NCBI GenBank assembly: GCA_021806765.1
Contig: JAJZQR010000145.1
Location: forward strand, 1-12,976
Direction of reading: 5' to 3'
Source: Chloroflexota bacterium
Lineage (GTDB): Bacteria; Chloroflexota; UBA6077
DNA: 12,976 bases
Of this stretch, positions 6,932 to 12,958 are shown piece by piece. The translations under genes and the position numbers were made by a program. Position 1 is the stretch's first letter, and every line of letters starts with the position of its first letter. A model generated the notes under the pieces. The model was given only the letters and a program-made list of their open reading frames with translations. It did no database searches and had not been told where the DNA came from.

Positions 6932-7540
6932 TTACTCGCTGAGGGTGAAGGGCGGGTAGCGGTCGGTAGTGAGCAGGAAGGCGTAGGCATCCACACGGAG
7001 GGTCCAGCGCATCACCCCCACCACGAAGTCGAAGAGTCCTCGCGGGTAGCGAGTGGTGAACAGGATGGCGAACCAGGCGATGATGATGGCCACCGCCGCC
7101 GCGATGTACAGGAAGAAGAGCAATATGTAGTGAGGGATGGCCAGCAGCCACTTGACCAGGGGCAGCCAGCGGTTGAGTTCGGTCCTGGCGTCGGGATAGA
7201 GAAGGTCTACGTGGATCGCTTGCCCTTCGTCGGTGGAGGGGTACTCGTCCCGCAGCAGGGACAGATAGGCAGTCACCCGGGCGGCGAAACTGATGAGCCC
7301 GTAGTTCCAGTCGAACCACCAGCGAGGGTATTTCAGGCGGAACAGCAGCATCAGCACCGTCGGTATGAACAGGTACCAGACGAAGCCGTAGTATCCTGAT
7401 CGGCCGCCACCCGTGAGGAAACCCAGGACGATGGCTATGGGTATTACCGTGAAGATCCGGAAGAATGTGGTCAGACGGTCCAGGATTTCCGGGTAGTCCA
7501 CGGTCAGGTTGGCGGGGTATTCGGTCGGGATTTGTGCCAT
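6932..7540 (-). CDS. DUF4389 family integral membrane protein
   Basis: A 202-residue protein of unknown function with the DUF4389 signature duplicated. The first unit contains RLTTFFRIFTVIPIAIVL and YPRWWFDWNYGLISFAARVTAYLSLL (about 72-97). The second contains RWLPLVKWLLAIPHYI and YPRGLFDFVVGVMRWTLRVDAYAFLL (about 165-190), then DRYPPF. Likely membrane segments are about 26-43, 50-68 and 138-162, with amphipathic YPR...FD helices between. ATG 7540 is preferred because GGAGG sits 8 nt upstream; an in-frame GTG at 7555 would overlap that site. It converges on the phosphoesterase gene and follows proC by 188 bp, so it may have its own promoter. No catalytic residues are evident. Confidence 0.88.
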   Translation of the reverse strand: MAQIPTEYPANLTVDYPEILDRLTTFFRIFTVIPIAIVLGFLTGGGRSGYYGFVWYLFIPTVLMLLFRLKYPRWWFDWNYGLISFAARVTAYLSLLRDEYPSTDEGQAIHVDLLYPDARTELNRWLPLVKWLLAIPHYILLFFLYIAAAVAIIIAWFAILFTTRYPRGLFDFVVGVMRWTLRVDAYAFLLTTDRYPPFTLSE

Positions 7541-7661
7541 GGTGTTTGCCTCCACCTTCAGCCATGATGCCGAAGAAGACCGCAGGGATCGTGCCGCGGA
7601 AGGGTTGCCAAGCGCATGGTTCGCGGCGTTGGTTCCAGCGTCGAGGTTGCCGACCGGGCGG

Positions 7662-7716
7662 CAGGGAACGAGTCCCTGTCCTGCTGCATCAGAGTAGCGT
7701 GCGCAATAGGGTTGCG
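7662..7716 (-). terminator. two small stem-loops downstream of proC
   Basis: CGCAA-TAGGG-TTGCG (7702-7716) begins 12 nt past the proC stop. CAGGGA-ACGAG-TCCCTG (7662-7678) follows. Neither has a T-run. Together they may mark the end of the nudC-proC transcript before the DUF4389 gene. Weak evidence. Confidence 0.35.
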
Positions 7717-7728
7717 AGACGAGAGCTA

Positions 7729-8544
7729 CTAGCCTGAGAGTTCTCGGGAGCGACGGGCGGCTGCCTTCACGGCCTCCACGAAGATCTCGACCAGCCTCCC
7801 CTCAGTCATCACCTTCAGAGCGGCCTCCGTGGTGCCATTGGGGGAGGTGACCTTTCGGCGCAGCTCGCCCGGTTGGTCGCTGCTTTCCAGCATCAGCTTC
7901 GCCGCCCCCAGGATGGTGTGGAGGGTGAGCTGTCTCGCCATCTCCTCGGGCAGCCCGACCTCGATGCCCGAACGGATCATGGCTTCGGCCATCAAGAAGA
8001 CGTAGGCGGGTCCGCTGCCGCTGAGGGCCGTGACGGCGTCCAGGAAGCTCTCGTCGGTTCGAACGGTGGTGCCGACGGCCTTGAGGACCGCTTCGGCGGT
8101 GTCCAGATCACGGTCTGTCGCGTGCTGGCCCTTGCAGAGGGCGGCTGCTCCCTCCCCGATCTGTGCCGGCGTGTTTGGCATCACCCTGACCACCCGGTTG
8201 GTATCGCCCAGTTCCCGCTCGATGCGATGGGTGGGAACCCCGGCGGCTATGCTGATGACCAGCTTCTCCCGGGTGATGGTCCCGCGCAGCCCTGCCAGCA
8301 CCTCGCTCATCTGCTGCGGCTTGATGGCCAGCAGAACGATGTCGGCCTGCCTGGCGGCGGTGCAGTTGTCCTCGACCACCTGGATGCCGAATTGCCCGGC
8401 GAACAGCTCCAATCGGTTGGGACGGACGTCGGCGGCGACCAGGCGGCGGCGAGCTATGGCCCCCCTGGCCAGGAGCCCGCGCACCAGCGCCTCGCCCATG
8501 TTGCCCGCGCCGATGATGGCGACGGTCTTATCTGTCAGGGGCAT
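7729..8544 (-). CDS. proC: pyrroline-5-carboxylate reductase
   Basis: A 271-residue cytosolic enzyme that reduces 1-pyrroline-5-carboxylate with NAD(P)H to L-proline, the last step of proline synthesis. The N-terminal Rossmann fold shows VAIIGAGNMGEALVRGLL (8-25) and LLAIKPQQM (71-79). Then come VVRVMPNTPAQIGEGAAAL (118-136) and the C-terminal dimer/active-site signature VTALSGSGPAYVFLMAEAM (171-189) through ILGAAKLMLES and VTSPNGTTEAAL (232-243). The ATG at 8544 has GAGGAG 8 nt upstream. The frame opens 63 nt earlier, but that extension precedes the Rossmann strand and lacks a site. All hallmark residues are intact. It lies 78 bp after nudC on the same strand, so co-transcription is likely. 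Confidence 0.97.
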   Translation of the reverse strand: MPLTDKTVAIIGAGNMGEALVRGLLARGAIARRRLVAADVRPNRLELFAGQFGIQVVEDNCTAARQADIVLLAIKPQQMSEVLAGLRGTITREKLVISIAAGVPTHRIERELGDTNRVVRVMPNTPAQIGEGAAALCKGQHATDRDLDTAEAVLKAVGTTVRTDESFLDAVTALSGSGPAYVFLMAEAMIRSGIEVGLPEEMARQLTLHTILGAAKLMLESSDQPGELRRKVTSPNGTTEAALKVMTEGRLVEIFVEAVKAAARRSRELSG

Positions 8545-8622
8545 CTCGGTGACTCCTCGTCGGGGAAGCGTTGCGCCCGGGAAACCGGGTGGCGCAGATG
8601 ATAGCACAGACGGCCTGTTCCA

Positions 8623-9513
8623 TCACCGGCGGCGGGCGTAGTTCTCGATGATGAAACCCGCTATGCTGTGGCGAGTGGGTGCCGAGGGGATCGCATCGCG
8701 GGAGAACCAGCGAGCATCCTCCAACTCCTGGTGATCGACGGCGACCTCGCCTCCGGCGTAGCGGGCGAGGAAACCTACCATCAACTGGCTGGGGAAGGGC
8801 CAGTTCTGGCTGCCCACGTACTGGATGTCCTCGACCTCGACGCCCGCCTCCTCCCTGACCTCGCGCCGAACAGCCGCTTCGAGCGACTCACCGTTGTCGA
8901 CGAAGCCGGCGATCAGGGCGTAGCGCCCGGGCGCCCACCCGGGCTTCCGAGCCAGCAGCACCCGATCGCCGTCGTGGACCAGGACGATCACGGCCGGGTG
9001 GAGGTGGGGGTAGTGCTCGTAGCGGCAGTTGGGGCAGCGCTTCCCCCACTCGTTGTCGATGCGCTCGGTGGTTGCGCCGCAGCGCGGGCAGTGGCCGCTG
9101 GTAGCTTCCCAGTAGAGGAGCTGCATGGCCGTGCCGCCCAGGGAGAGCAGTTCGTCGGGCAGCCGCGTCCCCTGCATGGGTACCATGGTCTCCCGATGGA
9201 AGCCGGCCGGAGGGGGGACGTCTCGGGGTAGGGCGGCGGCCCAGCAGGGGCTTCCATGCCAGCTTCCCAGCCACAGGCGGGTCGTGACGTGGCCCTCGAG
9301 CCCTTCCGGCAGGTCGCCGAAGGGTAGGGAGGGCTCGGGCCCATCGGGCACCACGAGGCCCTGCTCCTGGACGATCAGCCAGTAGCCGAATTGGGCCGGG
9401 GCAGTCCGTCCATTCTTGGCCGGCACGAAGTCCCCGTGCAGGCAGTCCACGTTGAAGGGGAGGTATACCGTGAGAGGGGTGCTCTCGGCCACCCCTGAGG
9501 TCTGATGATCCAT
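8623..9513 (-). CDS. nudC: NAD(+) diphosphatase / NADH pyrophosphatase (Nudix)
   Basis: A 296-residue cytosolic Nudix hydrolase. It has an N-terminal NudC-type domain (about 15-130), a four-cysteine zinc ribbon CPRC...CPNC (Cys142, 145, 160, 163), and a full Nudix box GFVDNGESLEAAVRREVREE (from 203) with the GX5EX7REUXEEXGU spacing. Next comes SQNWPFPSQLM (235-245), the SQPWPFPxS-type array that marks NADH pyrophosphatases among Nudix enzymes; here Pro is replaced by Asn. The family splits NAD(H) into NMN(H) and AMP and, in E. coli, removes NAD caps from RNA 5' ends. The ATG at 9513 has GGAGAG 8 nt upstream. A TATCAT -10-like box (9554-9559, minus strand) lies 41 nt upstream without an obvious -35. 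Probably the first gene of a nudC-proC unit. Confidence 0.96.
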   Translation of the reverse strand: MDHQTSGVAESTPLTVYLPFNVDCLHGDFVPAKNGRTAPAQFGYWLIVQEQGLVVPDGPEPSLPFGDLPEGLEGHVTTRLWLGSWHGSPCWAAALPRDVPPPAGFHRETMVPMQGTRLPDELLSLGGTAMQLLYWEATSGHCPRCGATTERIDNEWGKRCPNCRYEHYPHLHPAVIVLVHDGDRVLLARKPGWAPGRYALIAGFVDNGESLEAAVRREVREEAGVEVEDIQYVGSQNWPFPSQLMVGFLARYAGGEVAVDHQELEDARWFSRDAIPSAPTRHSIAGFIIENYARRR

Positions 9514-9794
9514 CGGTTTCTCTCTCCGAAGCTCCGGTTGAGCGGTGCCGCTTATGATACACCAAAGGGGGAGCTGGGTTCGTGGCTGGCAGAGGGCAGG
9601 GCGATTGCGAGCGTGAGTTGCGGCAGGTCATGGCCAACCTCCAGCCCTGCGCCTGGCCGCACATGGGGAATGCCCGGGGGTTCTACTCGGTTCCGAACCC
9701 GCGTGACCTGGGGAGTCCGGGGTGAGTTGAGCCTCCTCCTTCTGACAGCCTCCATAGCAGACAATAGAAAGAGCCCATGTAGCTCTGGCGGCTC

Positions 9795-10022
9795 CTAGCT
9801 CGATGCGCTGAGGTGCCACTCGGCCTGGCTGATCTCGGCTTCCCTCAGGATGCGGCCAAGAAGGGCCACGCCGACGTCCCCCCTGTGGGGGTTGGGAAGG
9901 GTGAGGCGGATCGTGCCCCTGATCATGAACTGGTGGCGCGTGCCGGAGTAGGGGCCATCGAAGCCGAGGGCATGAAGCCGGCGGACCAACTCCGCGCGGG
10001 AGACGGGACGCAGCGAGGGCAC
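9795..10022 (-). CDS. hicA: HicA-family mRNA interferase toxin
   Basis: A 75-residue protein matching the HicA (YcfA, PF07927) double-stranded-RNA-binding-like fold: SRAELVRRLHALGFDGPYSGTR, then HQFMIRG, then RLTLPNPHRGDVGVALLGRILREA. His30 in SGTRHQF is the expected catalytic residue for ribosome-independent mRNA cleavage. The start is GTG at 10022, directly abutting the TAG of the upstream hicB (TAGGTG), with AGGAAGGA 9 nt upstream inside hicB. Translation is therefore likely coupled, and the antitoxin is made first, as is usual for hicBA-ordered modules. It appears full length and intact. Free of its partner it should stop growth by cutting mRNA. Whether it is active cannot be told from sequence. 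Confidence 0.9.
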   Translation of the reverse strand: MPSLRPVSRAELVRRLHALGFDGPYSGTRHQFMIRGTIRLTLPNPHRGDVGVALLGRILREAEISQAEWHLSASS

Positions 10023-10265
10023 CTACGCGACGTCCTTCCTGACCGATAGGTCCATGCCATCGATCACCGGAACGGGAAGCTGTTTCTCAAAGCTCAGGAC
10101 CAGCCACTCCTCGAGCACCTCCTGCAGCTCCTGGACGCACTTCTCCCGGGTGTCTGTGTTGGCATACACGCCCTGGAATCCGGGGATCTCCCCGTACCAG
10201 GAGCGATCCTCCAGCTGCTCGAAACGAGCTCTGGCCATCGCGGCCCGGACGTACTGAGTAATCAC
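10023..10265 (-). CDS. hicB: HicB-family antitoxin, cognate partner of the adjacent HicA
   Basis: An 80-residue protein with the HicB partial RNase H-like domain: SWYGEIPGFQGVYANTDTREKC then VQELQEVLEEWLVLSFEKQLPVPVIDG. The N-terminus (MITQYVRAAMARARFEQLED) is longer than in minimal HicB, and there is no C-terminal ribbon-helix-helix or HTH DNA-binding domain. Autoregulation would need another factor or the toxin complex. The start is GTG at 10265 with AAGGAGA 7 nt upstream. The stop TAG touches the hicA start. HicB proteins bind HicA and cover its active site. This divergent subtype pairs with the GPYSGTRHQF type of HicA seen next door. Confidence 0.85.
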   Translation of the reverse strand: MITQYVRAAMARARFEQLEDRSWYGEIPGFQGVYANTDTREKCVQELQEVLEEWLVLSFEKQLPVPVIDGMDLSVRKDVA

Positions 10266-10320
10266 GGTGCCATCTCCTTGCTCTCTGCTCTCTCCTTCAG
10301 GCGGCCACGTCGACCACCAC

Positions 10321-10563
10321 CTAAGCAGCCGGCGCGTCGACGCTGATGGTGAGCATACCTGGAGGCGCGTCCTCGGTGGGGATCGGCTCCCCGTCCTCGA
10401 TCAATCCCTCGATGTGGACGGCGATAGCCTCCCTCGCCATCGCCACAGCCTCTTCTAGAGTATCACCCTGGGCAAAGCAGCCGAGAAGCGCCGGGACCGT
10501 CACGGAGTAGTCCCCTTCCTCGGGTTCGGGGTGCACAATGATGGTGTAGTGGTATTCAGTCAC
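10321..10563 (-). CDS. second HicB-like antitoxin, no HicA of its own visible
   Basis: An 80-residue protein of the common HicB/UPF0150 type: YTIIVHPEPEEGDYSVTVPALLGCFAQGDTLEEAVAMAREAIAVHIEGLIEDGEPIPTED. It is clearly a different HicB subfamily from the one 55 bp downstream. The start is GTG at 10563 with GAGGAGG 5 nt upstream, overlapping a preceding TGA in the arrangement TGTGA. No HicA-like sequence (GSH or GTRH motif) is visible in the 170 bases upstream, so it is an orphan antitoxin, has lost its toxin, or joins hicBA in a three-gene unit. There is no C-terminal DNA-binding domain. Confidence 0.85.
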   Translation of the reverse strand: MTEYHYTIIVHPEPEEGDYSVTVPALLGCFAQGDTLEEAVAMAREAIAVHIEGLIEDGEPIPTEDAPPGMLTISVDAPAA

Positions 10564-10724
10564 AGCAGCCTCCTCAGCTCTTCTTCAGTATATCCAAGGC
10601 CGCGTGGCGACTCAACGCTCATGACCGGCATGCGCAGTGGACGATCCGGTTGAGGATTGCAGAAGATAGAGAAGGACGTCCCTCTGCTGGAGCAGACGCG
10701 CCTAAGGAGGCTTTGCGCTTCCAC
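10560..10724 (-). CDS. possible small ORF coupled to the upstream HicB-like gene
   Basis: An open frame of 54 codons from GTG 10724, ending RMPVMSVESPRGLGYTEEELRRLL, with a stop TGA that overlaps the GTG of the HicB-like gene. The C-terminal 23 residues look protein-like (acidic amphipathic helix) and could start at ATG 10628 or 10619. The N-terminal half (SLLRRVCSSRGTSFSIFC) is less convincing, and there is no clear ribosome-binding site. It may be a small leader protein, the tail of a lost gene (for example a toxin partner of the orphan HicB), or chance. I do not recognise a family. Confidence 0.22.
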   Translation of the reverse strand: MEAQSLLRRVCSSRGTSFSIFCNPQPDRPLRMPVMSVESPRGLGYTEEELRRLL

Positions 10725-10730
10725 ATTGCG

Positions 10731-11417
10731 CTACGCCATCAAGTCCTGCTGGATCAGGTGCCGGCATCGCTCGTGGGCGGCGCCATACGCATCGAGAAAG
10801 CGCCCTCTCAGGGGCCAGTTCTTCACGTGAACCACGGGGAAGACGGGAGTACCGGCTGGCCCGACATGGCGCTGGCCGCAAACCAGGGTAAATGCGCGGG
10901 GCTTTCTTGGCTGATAGAAGGCCGGAGCAGCCGATCGGCCCCGCGGCGACGGCTCTGCTGCTTCGAGGAAGGCTGTATTGGCGGAGCAGAGACCCAGCCG
11001 TTGCAGCCAGTAGTTCACCTGCTGGCTCGTGGCTACGATGACGCGGATTGAGCTGCCAGAGAGCAGTTGGTGCAGCTCGGCTACCCCGCGAGTTGCCTGC
11101 TCTTCCGGAATCAACACGGTCTTGCCGTTGGGAGCGTGGGGCAACGCCTCGTTGCAGAGATTCGTGACCACCATTTCCTCGGGGTGAACGCTGCCGCCCG
11201 TGAGCCACCCCACCATCTGAAACACCGCCTTGGCCAGATCGTACTTGGCTGCTTCGGAGGAACTGGCGGGTCTCGGTCGAAAGTAGTAGTCGGCAAAGAG
11301 ACTGAATGGAGCTACCGTATCGGATTTCTGCAGTCTAGGATCATGTCCGATGAAGAGAACACTCGACCGGGTTGGATCGCCGTAGGGCTTTGTCGCGACG
11401 CTCACCATCACCTCCAT
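10731..11417 (-). CDS. hypothetical protein, possible uracil-DNA glycosylase-like fold
   Basis: About 228 residues. Near the N-terminus SSVLFIGHDPRLQ resembles the GxDPxx motif that opens the active site of uracil-DNA glycosylase superfamily proteins. MVVTNLCNEALP matches the LxxN strand, IRVIVATSQQVNYWLQRLG a Rossmann-like strand-helix, and FPVVHVKNWPLRGRF sits where the HPS loop histidine would be. The pattern suggests a UDG-type fold, but each motif is divergent and catalysis is doubtful. Cysteines are scattered, with no 4Fe-4S pattern. The start is uncertain: ATG 11417 lacks a site, whereas GTG 11405 has GGAGG 5 nt upstream, which would remove four residues. It lies 73 bp after the stop of the nuclease remnant and before the HicB-like gene, all on one strand, suggesting a shared accessory unit. 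Confidence 0.6.
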   Translation of the reverse strand: MEVMVSVATKPYGDPTRSSVLFIGHDPRLQKSDTVAPFSLFADYYFRPRPASSSEAAKYDLAKAVFQMVGWLTGGSVHPEEMVVTNLCNEALPHAPNGKTVLIPEEQATRGVAELHQLLSGSSIRVIVATSQQVNYWLQRLGLCSANTAFLEAAEPSPRGRSAAPAFYQPRKPRAFTLVCGQRHVGPAGTPVFPVVHVKNWPLRGRFLDAYGAAHERCRHLIQQDLMA

Positions 11418-11490
11418 GTGCAATGACAGGATTACCGAGATTCTTCGCGCTCGGCCTCATGGACGCCGGGGACTCGGGCTACGGCAGGAG

Positions 11491-12284
11491 CTAACTGTGC
11501 ACCTCGTCGGCGGGGTGCAGGGCGAAGCTCATGCTGTACTCGAACAGGAGGGCGTTCGGAATGACCGACGCCGCGTACCGGATCTTGTCGTTGACCTTCT
11601 TGGCCACGATGACGCCCGTCACCTGGCGGTCTTCGGCCAGGGAGTGCTTCACCCAACCCATGTAGCGGGCGAGCTGGCCGATCGCCACGCCGGCACCGTG
11701 GCCGAGCTTCAGCTCGAAGACGAAGAAATTGCCGTCCGCGTCCACGGCGAGAATGTCGATAGGACCGACCCCGGTGAGATACTCGACGCCGACCTGCCCG
11801 TTGTCGTCGGTGTAGAGGGTCAGGGCCGTACTGCCGACGGCCACCGACCGGATGTTCTTCGCCAGGAAGTCACGCAGGTGGCGCTCCAGAGGGAACAGAA
11901 AGTCTCCTGCCTTCTCGCCGCCGGGGGCATCCTCCCCGAAGTCCCCTGAGTCGCCTGGATCGCCCGAGACGTCGCCCCCGTCCGGGCCGGGACCTCCGTT
12001 CCCGTTCGCCTGGCCGACCTCGAGCTTGCCGTCGGGCCGGCTGCGGATCTCCCAGGTGCCGTGCTTCTTGGGATCGTACAGTTCGAAAACGCCGTGATCC
12101 AGCTTGAACAGTAGATCGTAGTGGCCGTTGGCGACGCGGGGCTTGCTGTTCTGCTGGTAGTGGACGCGGGATTGTGCGTTGACAAGGTCACCTGCTCCCC
12201 GATGGAATGGGGATCGGAACTCCAGCCGGCGGCTTCCAGCATCGGGACGACGTAGTCGCGGCAGGTATCGGCTTCGGTGGCCAT
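11491..12284 (-). pseudogene. frameshifted or chimeric PD-(D/E)XK nuclease gene (NucS-like C-terminus, HsdR-like N-terminus)
   Basis: Two reading frames together make one protein-like sequence. From ATG 12284 (GGGAG 6 nt upstream) the frame reads MATEADTCRDYVVPMLEAAG and on to SSDPHSIGEQVTL, like the first residues of type I restriction R subunits, then turns to nonsense near 12180. From about 12180 to the TAG at 11491 the -1 frame is coherent for about 229 residues: NAQSRVHYQQN, LFKLDHGVFELYDPKKHGTWEI, a Gly/Asp-rich linker, FPLERHLRDFLAKNI, then GPIDILAVDADGNFFVFELK and GQLARYMGWV. Asp (codon 11757-11755) is 14 residues before Glu and 16 before Lys of ELK, the spacing of the NucS active site (D160/E174/K176 in Pyrococcus abyssi). 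That frame has no ATG, GTG or TTG before 11844. Either a base has been lost, or a deletion fused two genes out of frame. A C-terminal nuclease of 117 residues from GTG 11844 could still be made, but no clear site precedes it. Confidence 0.75.
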
Positions 12285-12404
12285 GTAGCGCTCCCGGTGT
12301 ACTCTGTTACTGCCAGTTGCGAGAGTCGGGATGCCGGGTGGGACGCGGGGTGATTCGGGGCTCTGGGCGGTGGATCCGGCCGAGGATCGCCGCTCGCAGT
12401 AGGC

Positions 12405-12433
12405 ATTATAGTCCAGATGTACGGGCGTGTCCC
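12405..12433 (-). promoter_or_regulatory. strong sigma-70-type promoter upstream of the nuclease gene
   Basis: On the minus strand GGGACA (12428-12433), a 17-nt spacer and a perfect TATAAT (12405-12410). Transcription would begin near 12398, giving a leader of about 115 nt before ATG 12284. This is one of the two best promoters in the window, and it survives although the gene behind it is broken. Confidence 0.7.
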
Positions 12434-12478
12434 GTGAGCTGTGGCCAGCCGCAGTTCCAGTCCTGCTTCATGTGCGGC

Positions 12479-12515
12479 AAAAACAACAGCCGATCCTCTA
12501 TTGAAGATCGGCTGT
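12479..12515 (-). terminator. Rho-independent terminator of tRNA-Asp
   Basis: On the minus strand ACAGCCGATC (12515-12506), a 10-nt loop and the exact complement (12495-12486) form a 10-bp stem. TGTTTTTG follows. It starts 22 nt past the tRNA 3' end. This is the clearest minus-strand intrinsic terminator in the window. Confidence 0.9.
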
Positions 12516-12536
12516 GTCTGCCATTTTCTTAGGAGG

Positions 12537-12610
12537 CGGGCTCGAGGGGATTCGAACCCCCGGTCTCCAGCGTGACAGGCTGGCATGTTAGGCCGCTACA
12601 CCACGAGCCC
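12537..12610 (-). tRNA. tRNA-Asp (GTC)
   Basis: A complete 74-nt cloverleaf. Acceptor stem GGGCTCG pairs perfectly with CGAGCCC. The D stem is GTGT/ACAT with a 9-nt loop containing GG. The anticodon stem CCAGC/GCTGG holds loop CTGTCAC with anticodon GTC at 12576-12574. The variable loop is 5 nt. The T stem GGGGG/CCCCT carries loop TTCGAAT. The discriminator base is G, an identity element of bacterial tRNA-Asp. The 3' CCA is not encoded (the genome reads CCT), so it must be added by nucleotidyltransferase. It is a single-gene unit with its own promoter and terminator. Confidence 0.97.
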
Positions 12611-12627
12611 CCATCGGGAACAACAGT

Positions 12628-12657
12628 ATCTTAACATACCCTTTCGAGGGGGCGCAA
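12628..12657 (-). promoter_or_regulatory. promoter of tRNA-Asp
   Basis: On the minus strand TTGCGC (12652-12657), an 18-nt spacer and TAAGAT (12628-12633). The -10 is preceded by TGT, giving an extended -10 (TGTTAAGAT). It sits 17 nt before the mature tRNA 5' end, a usual distance for tRNA leaders. Confidence 0.6.
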
Positions 12658-12785
12658 GGGTTGCGAGGTTCGCGCATCCGGCGGCTGGGACGGTGGGATG
12701 GGGCCTGGCAGGGAGGGGAGGAAAGGTGACCGGAGGCGGGCAGGGTGGATCTGGAAGAAAGGTCGGAAATTGGCTTCCATTGGCC

Positions 12786-12814
12786 TTGACACGGCACCGA
12801 GGGCCTGGTAATAT
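12786..12814 (+). promoter_or_regulatory. near-consensus sigma-70 promoter reading off the right edge
   Basis: TTGACA (12786-12791), a 17-nt spacer and TAATAT (12809-12814). The -35 and spacing are perfect and the -10 matches four of six bases. Transcription should start near 12820-12822. Such strength is typical of rRNA, tRNA or abundant small-RNA genes. It drives the unassigned RNA that follows. Confidence 0.8.
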
Positions 12815-12820
12815 TCATCT

Positions 12821-12958
12821 TGCGCCGCGGAAAGCGGCGGGTGAACATGGACCTTTGAAGGGACGATAGGCAGGGGTTCGGGTTTCCCGGCGGGTTTGCC
12901 GGATCAGAGGCCGCAGATCCCAGGCAGCCGACCAGCAGGTCGGGCCTGGTTTTTGTTT
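12821..12958 (+). ncRNA. unassigned structured transcript (leader/attenuator or small RNA)
   Basis: From the promoter start to the T-run is about 138 nt with no substantial ORF. Visible stems are CGCCGC-GGAAA-GCGGCG (12823-12839), CCGGC-GGGTTT-GCCGG (12887-12902) and the terminator at 12920-12949. TCGGGTTTC (12878-12886) is exactly complementary to GAAACCCGA (12963-12971), just past the terminator, so an alternative fold could bracket or compete with termination. A four-codon frame (ATG GAC CTT TGA at 12847-12858) lies between the first two stems. I do not recognise any riboswitch class, 6S, SRP or tmRNA signature. It could equally be the leader of an operon outside the window, for example rRNA or ribosomal protein genes. 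Confidence 0.45.
12920..12958 (+). terminator. intrinsic terminator about 130 nt after the promoter
   Basis: CCAGGC then CCGACC, loop AGCA, then GGTCGG and GCCTGG: a 12-bp stem interrupted only by a 2-nt bulge (12926-12927). TTTTTGTTT follows at 12950-12958. A textbook Rho-independent terminator on the plus strand. Confidence 0.88.

Noticed and set aside
9514..9794. Possible RNA gene around GGGTTC...GAACCC (9678-9702)
   Set aside because: A small stem only; no cloverleaf, promoter or terminator. Short frames here have no protein-like character. The stretch appears to be plain intergenic DNA.
12847..12858. Leader peptide ATG GAC CTT TGA in the right-edge transcript
   Set aside because: Three sense codons without a convincing ribosome-binding site or regulatory codon run; too short to support as a gene.
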